Shown here: piece by piece, positions 5,831 to 6,156 of the stretch | Layout: each line of letters opens with the position of its first letter | How positions within the stretch are numbered: the stretch's first letter is position 1 | NCBI GenBank assembly: GCA_903930195.1 | Contig: CAIYXH010000057.1 | Coordinates: 1-6,156 of the forward strand | Origin: an uncultured Actinomycetes bacterium | GTDB taxonomy: Bacteria; Actinomycetota; Thermoleophilia; Gaiellales; Gaiellaceae | Direction of reading: 5' to 3' | DNA: 6,156 bases | Translations under genes and position numbers: made by a program | The notes under the pieces: model-generated | The model's input: the letters and a program-made list of their open reading frames with translations, nothing else | Database searches by the model: none | What the model was told of the DNA's origin: nothing

Positions 5831-6156
5831 GTGCCTACCAAGAAGCAGCGCCGCACCCGCGCCAAGACGTTCCGCCACGAGTACGTGATCGCCGAGATCG
5901 ATGCCGAGGGCAACGAGGTCGAGCTCGAGCGCACGCCGCTGACGCCGGAGCAGAAGGCGGCCGCAGCGAAGCAGCTGGAGAAGCAGAAAAAGAAGGGCAA
6001 CAAGCAGTCCCGGCTGAAAACAATTCACTTGACCTTCAAGTTTACCCTGATACTATACGGATTCGCCGCATTTACGCTTCACCGTTCGTCTTTGCGCAAA
6101 GCGATACAACCTTCCAGTTGCTGCCTGAGCATCATCGGAAACTTGGTCGTGCTCCA
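5831..6156 (+). CDS. Small lysine-rich hypothetical protein, 3' end altered by composition break (no stop in window)
   Basis: I do not recognise a characterised family. From the GTG the protein reads VPTKKQRRTRAKTFRHEYV, then a short acidic stretch (IAEIDAEGNEVELERTPL), then a Lys/Gln-rich, probably helical tail (TPEQKAAAAKQLEKQKKKG, to about residue 61). The basic N-terminus and coiled-coil-like tail suggest a small nucleic-acid-associated or ribosome-associated protein, but that is only inference from charge. Codon use is typical of the window up to about 6016 and then changes abruptly. The frame continues open to the last base, but the residues after about 61 (KTIHLTFKFTLILYGF and onward) look unlike the preceding protein. 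The native product probably ends near the break, or its true end has been replaced. It is divergent from the MFS gene, and a leaderless start is likely. Confidence 0.6.
   Translation, partial: MPTKKQRRTRAKTFRHEYVIAEIDAEGNEVELERTPLTPEQKAAAAKQLEKQKKKGNKQSRLKTIHLTFKFTLILYGFAAFTLHRSSLRKAIQPSSCCLSIIGNLVVL
6017..6156. other. Low-GC tail of foreign or chimeric appearance
   Basis: From about 6017 to the end, 66 of 140 bases are G or C (47%), against roughly 68-70% elsewhere, and the change happens within a few bases. Two plus frames stay open across it. The more protein-like one, starting at 6016, reads ENNSLDLQVYPDTIRIRR and continues to the end. Two minus-strand peptides enter from the right edge and stop at 6079 (25 residues, ending LEGCIALRKDER) and at 6053 (33 residues). 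None is recognised. Explanations are an assembly chimera near a contig end, the boundary of an inserted element, or a transferred gene. No terminal inverted repeat or target duplication can be tested, because only one side is in view. Confidence 0.6.
6027..6056 (+). promoter_or_regulatory. Promoter-like sequence with a palindrome over the -35 box, in the low-GC tail
   Basis: TTGACC (6029-6034) is a near-consensus -35 box. Sixteen bases later comes TACTAT (6051-6056), preceded by TGA, an extended -10. The perfect palindrome ACTTGA-CCT-TCAAGT (6027-6041) overlaps the -35, where a repressor or MerR-type activator would bind. Alternative -10 hexamers with 18 or 19-base spacing (CTATAC, TATACG) also exist; the latter would suit MerR-type promoters. 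The signal would have no meaning if the stretch is really the inside of a coding region. Confidence 0.35.

Noticed and set aside
3935..6028. A 697-codon open frame on the minus strand covering the MFS gene, the intergenic hairpins and part of the formimidoyltransferase gene.
   Set aside because: Its product is an Arg/Ala/Pro-rich low-complexity translation with no motifs, and it overlaps two clearly recognisable genes in other frames. Long stop-free shadow frames are expected at this GC content.

Overview
The window is high-GC DNA (about 68-70% by eye), with dense coding on both strands, GTG starts, strong G/C preference at third codon positions and very short gaps between genes. This fits a high-GC actinobacterium. 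The Thermoleophilia type (Solirubrobacterales or Gaiellales) is my best guess, but it rests on general character and not on a marker gene. The last ~140 bases are different (47% GC by count) and may not belong to the same genome.

Layout. Positions 1-3529 hold a leftward, operon-like run of three genes: a family 4-like uracil-DNA glycosylase with the four cysteines expected for an iron-sulfur cluster, then two full-length-type ABC exporter half-transporters. The first transporter is complete. The second overlaps it by one base (TGATG) and runs off the left edge just before its Walker A motif. The complete subunit has Asp where the catalytic Walker B Glu is expected, so the pair is most simply read as one heterodimeric exporter with a degenerate ATP site. 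Divergent from the glycosylase, only 13 bases away, is a rightward glutamate formimidoyltransferase (3543-4397). It converges on a leftward MFS exporter (4534-5793). The 136-base gap between them contains a terminator-like hairpin with a T-run and an 81-base fold-back element with 17-base arms. A second divergent gap of 37 bases separates the MFS gene from a small lysine-rich protein (from 5831) whose frame runs into the low-GC tail.

How the genes fit together. The transporter pair is a functional unit. The glycosylase (DNA repair) and formimidoyltransferase (histidine/folate one-carbon metabolism) are housekeeping-type enzymes with no evident link to export beyond position. Apart from the two transporter genes, which have clear GGAGG ribosome-binding sites, the gene starts lack good Shine-Dalgarno sequences. 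They instead have TANNNT-like hexamers ending 6-8 bases before the start codon, as expected for leaderless transcripts.

No defence system, CRISPR array, tRNA, rRNA or intact mobile element is visible. The items most worth a second look are the fold-back element at 4449-4529, the composition break near 6017 with its palindrome and promoter-like sequence, and the degenerate ATPase site.
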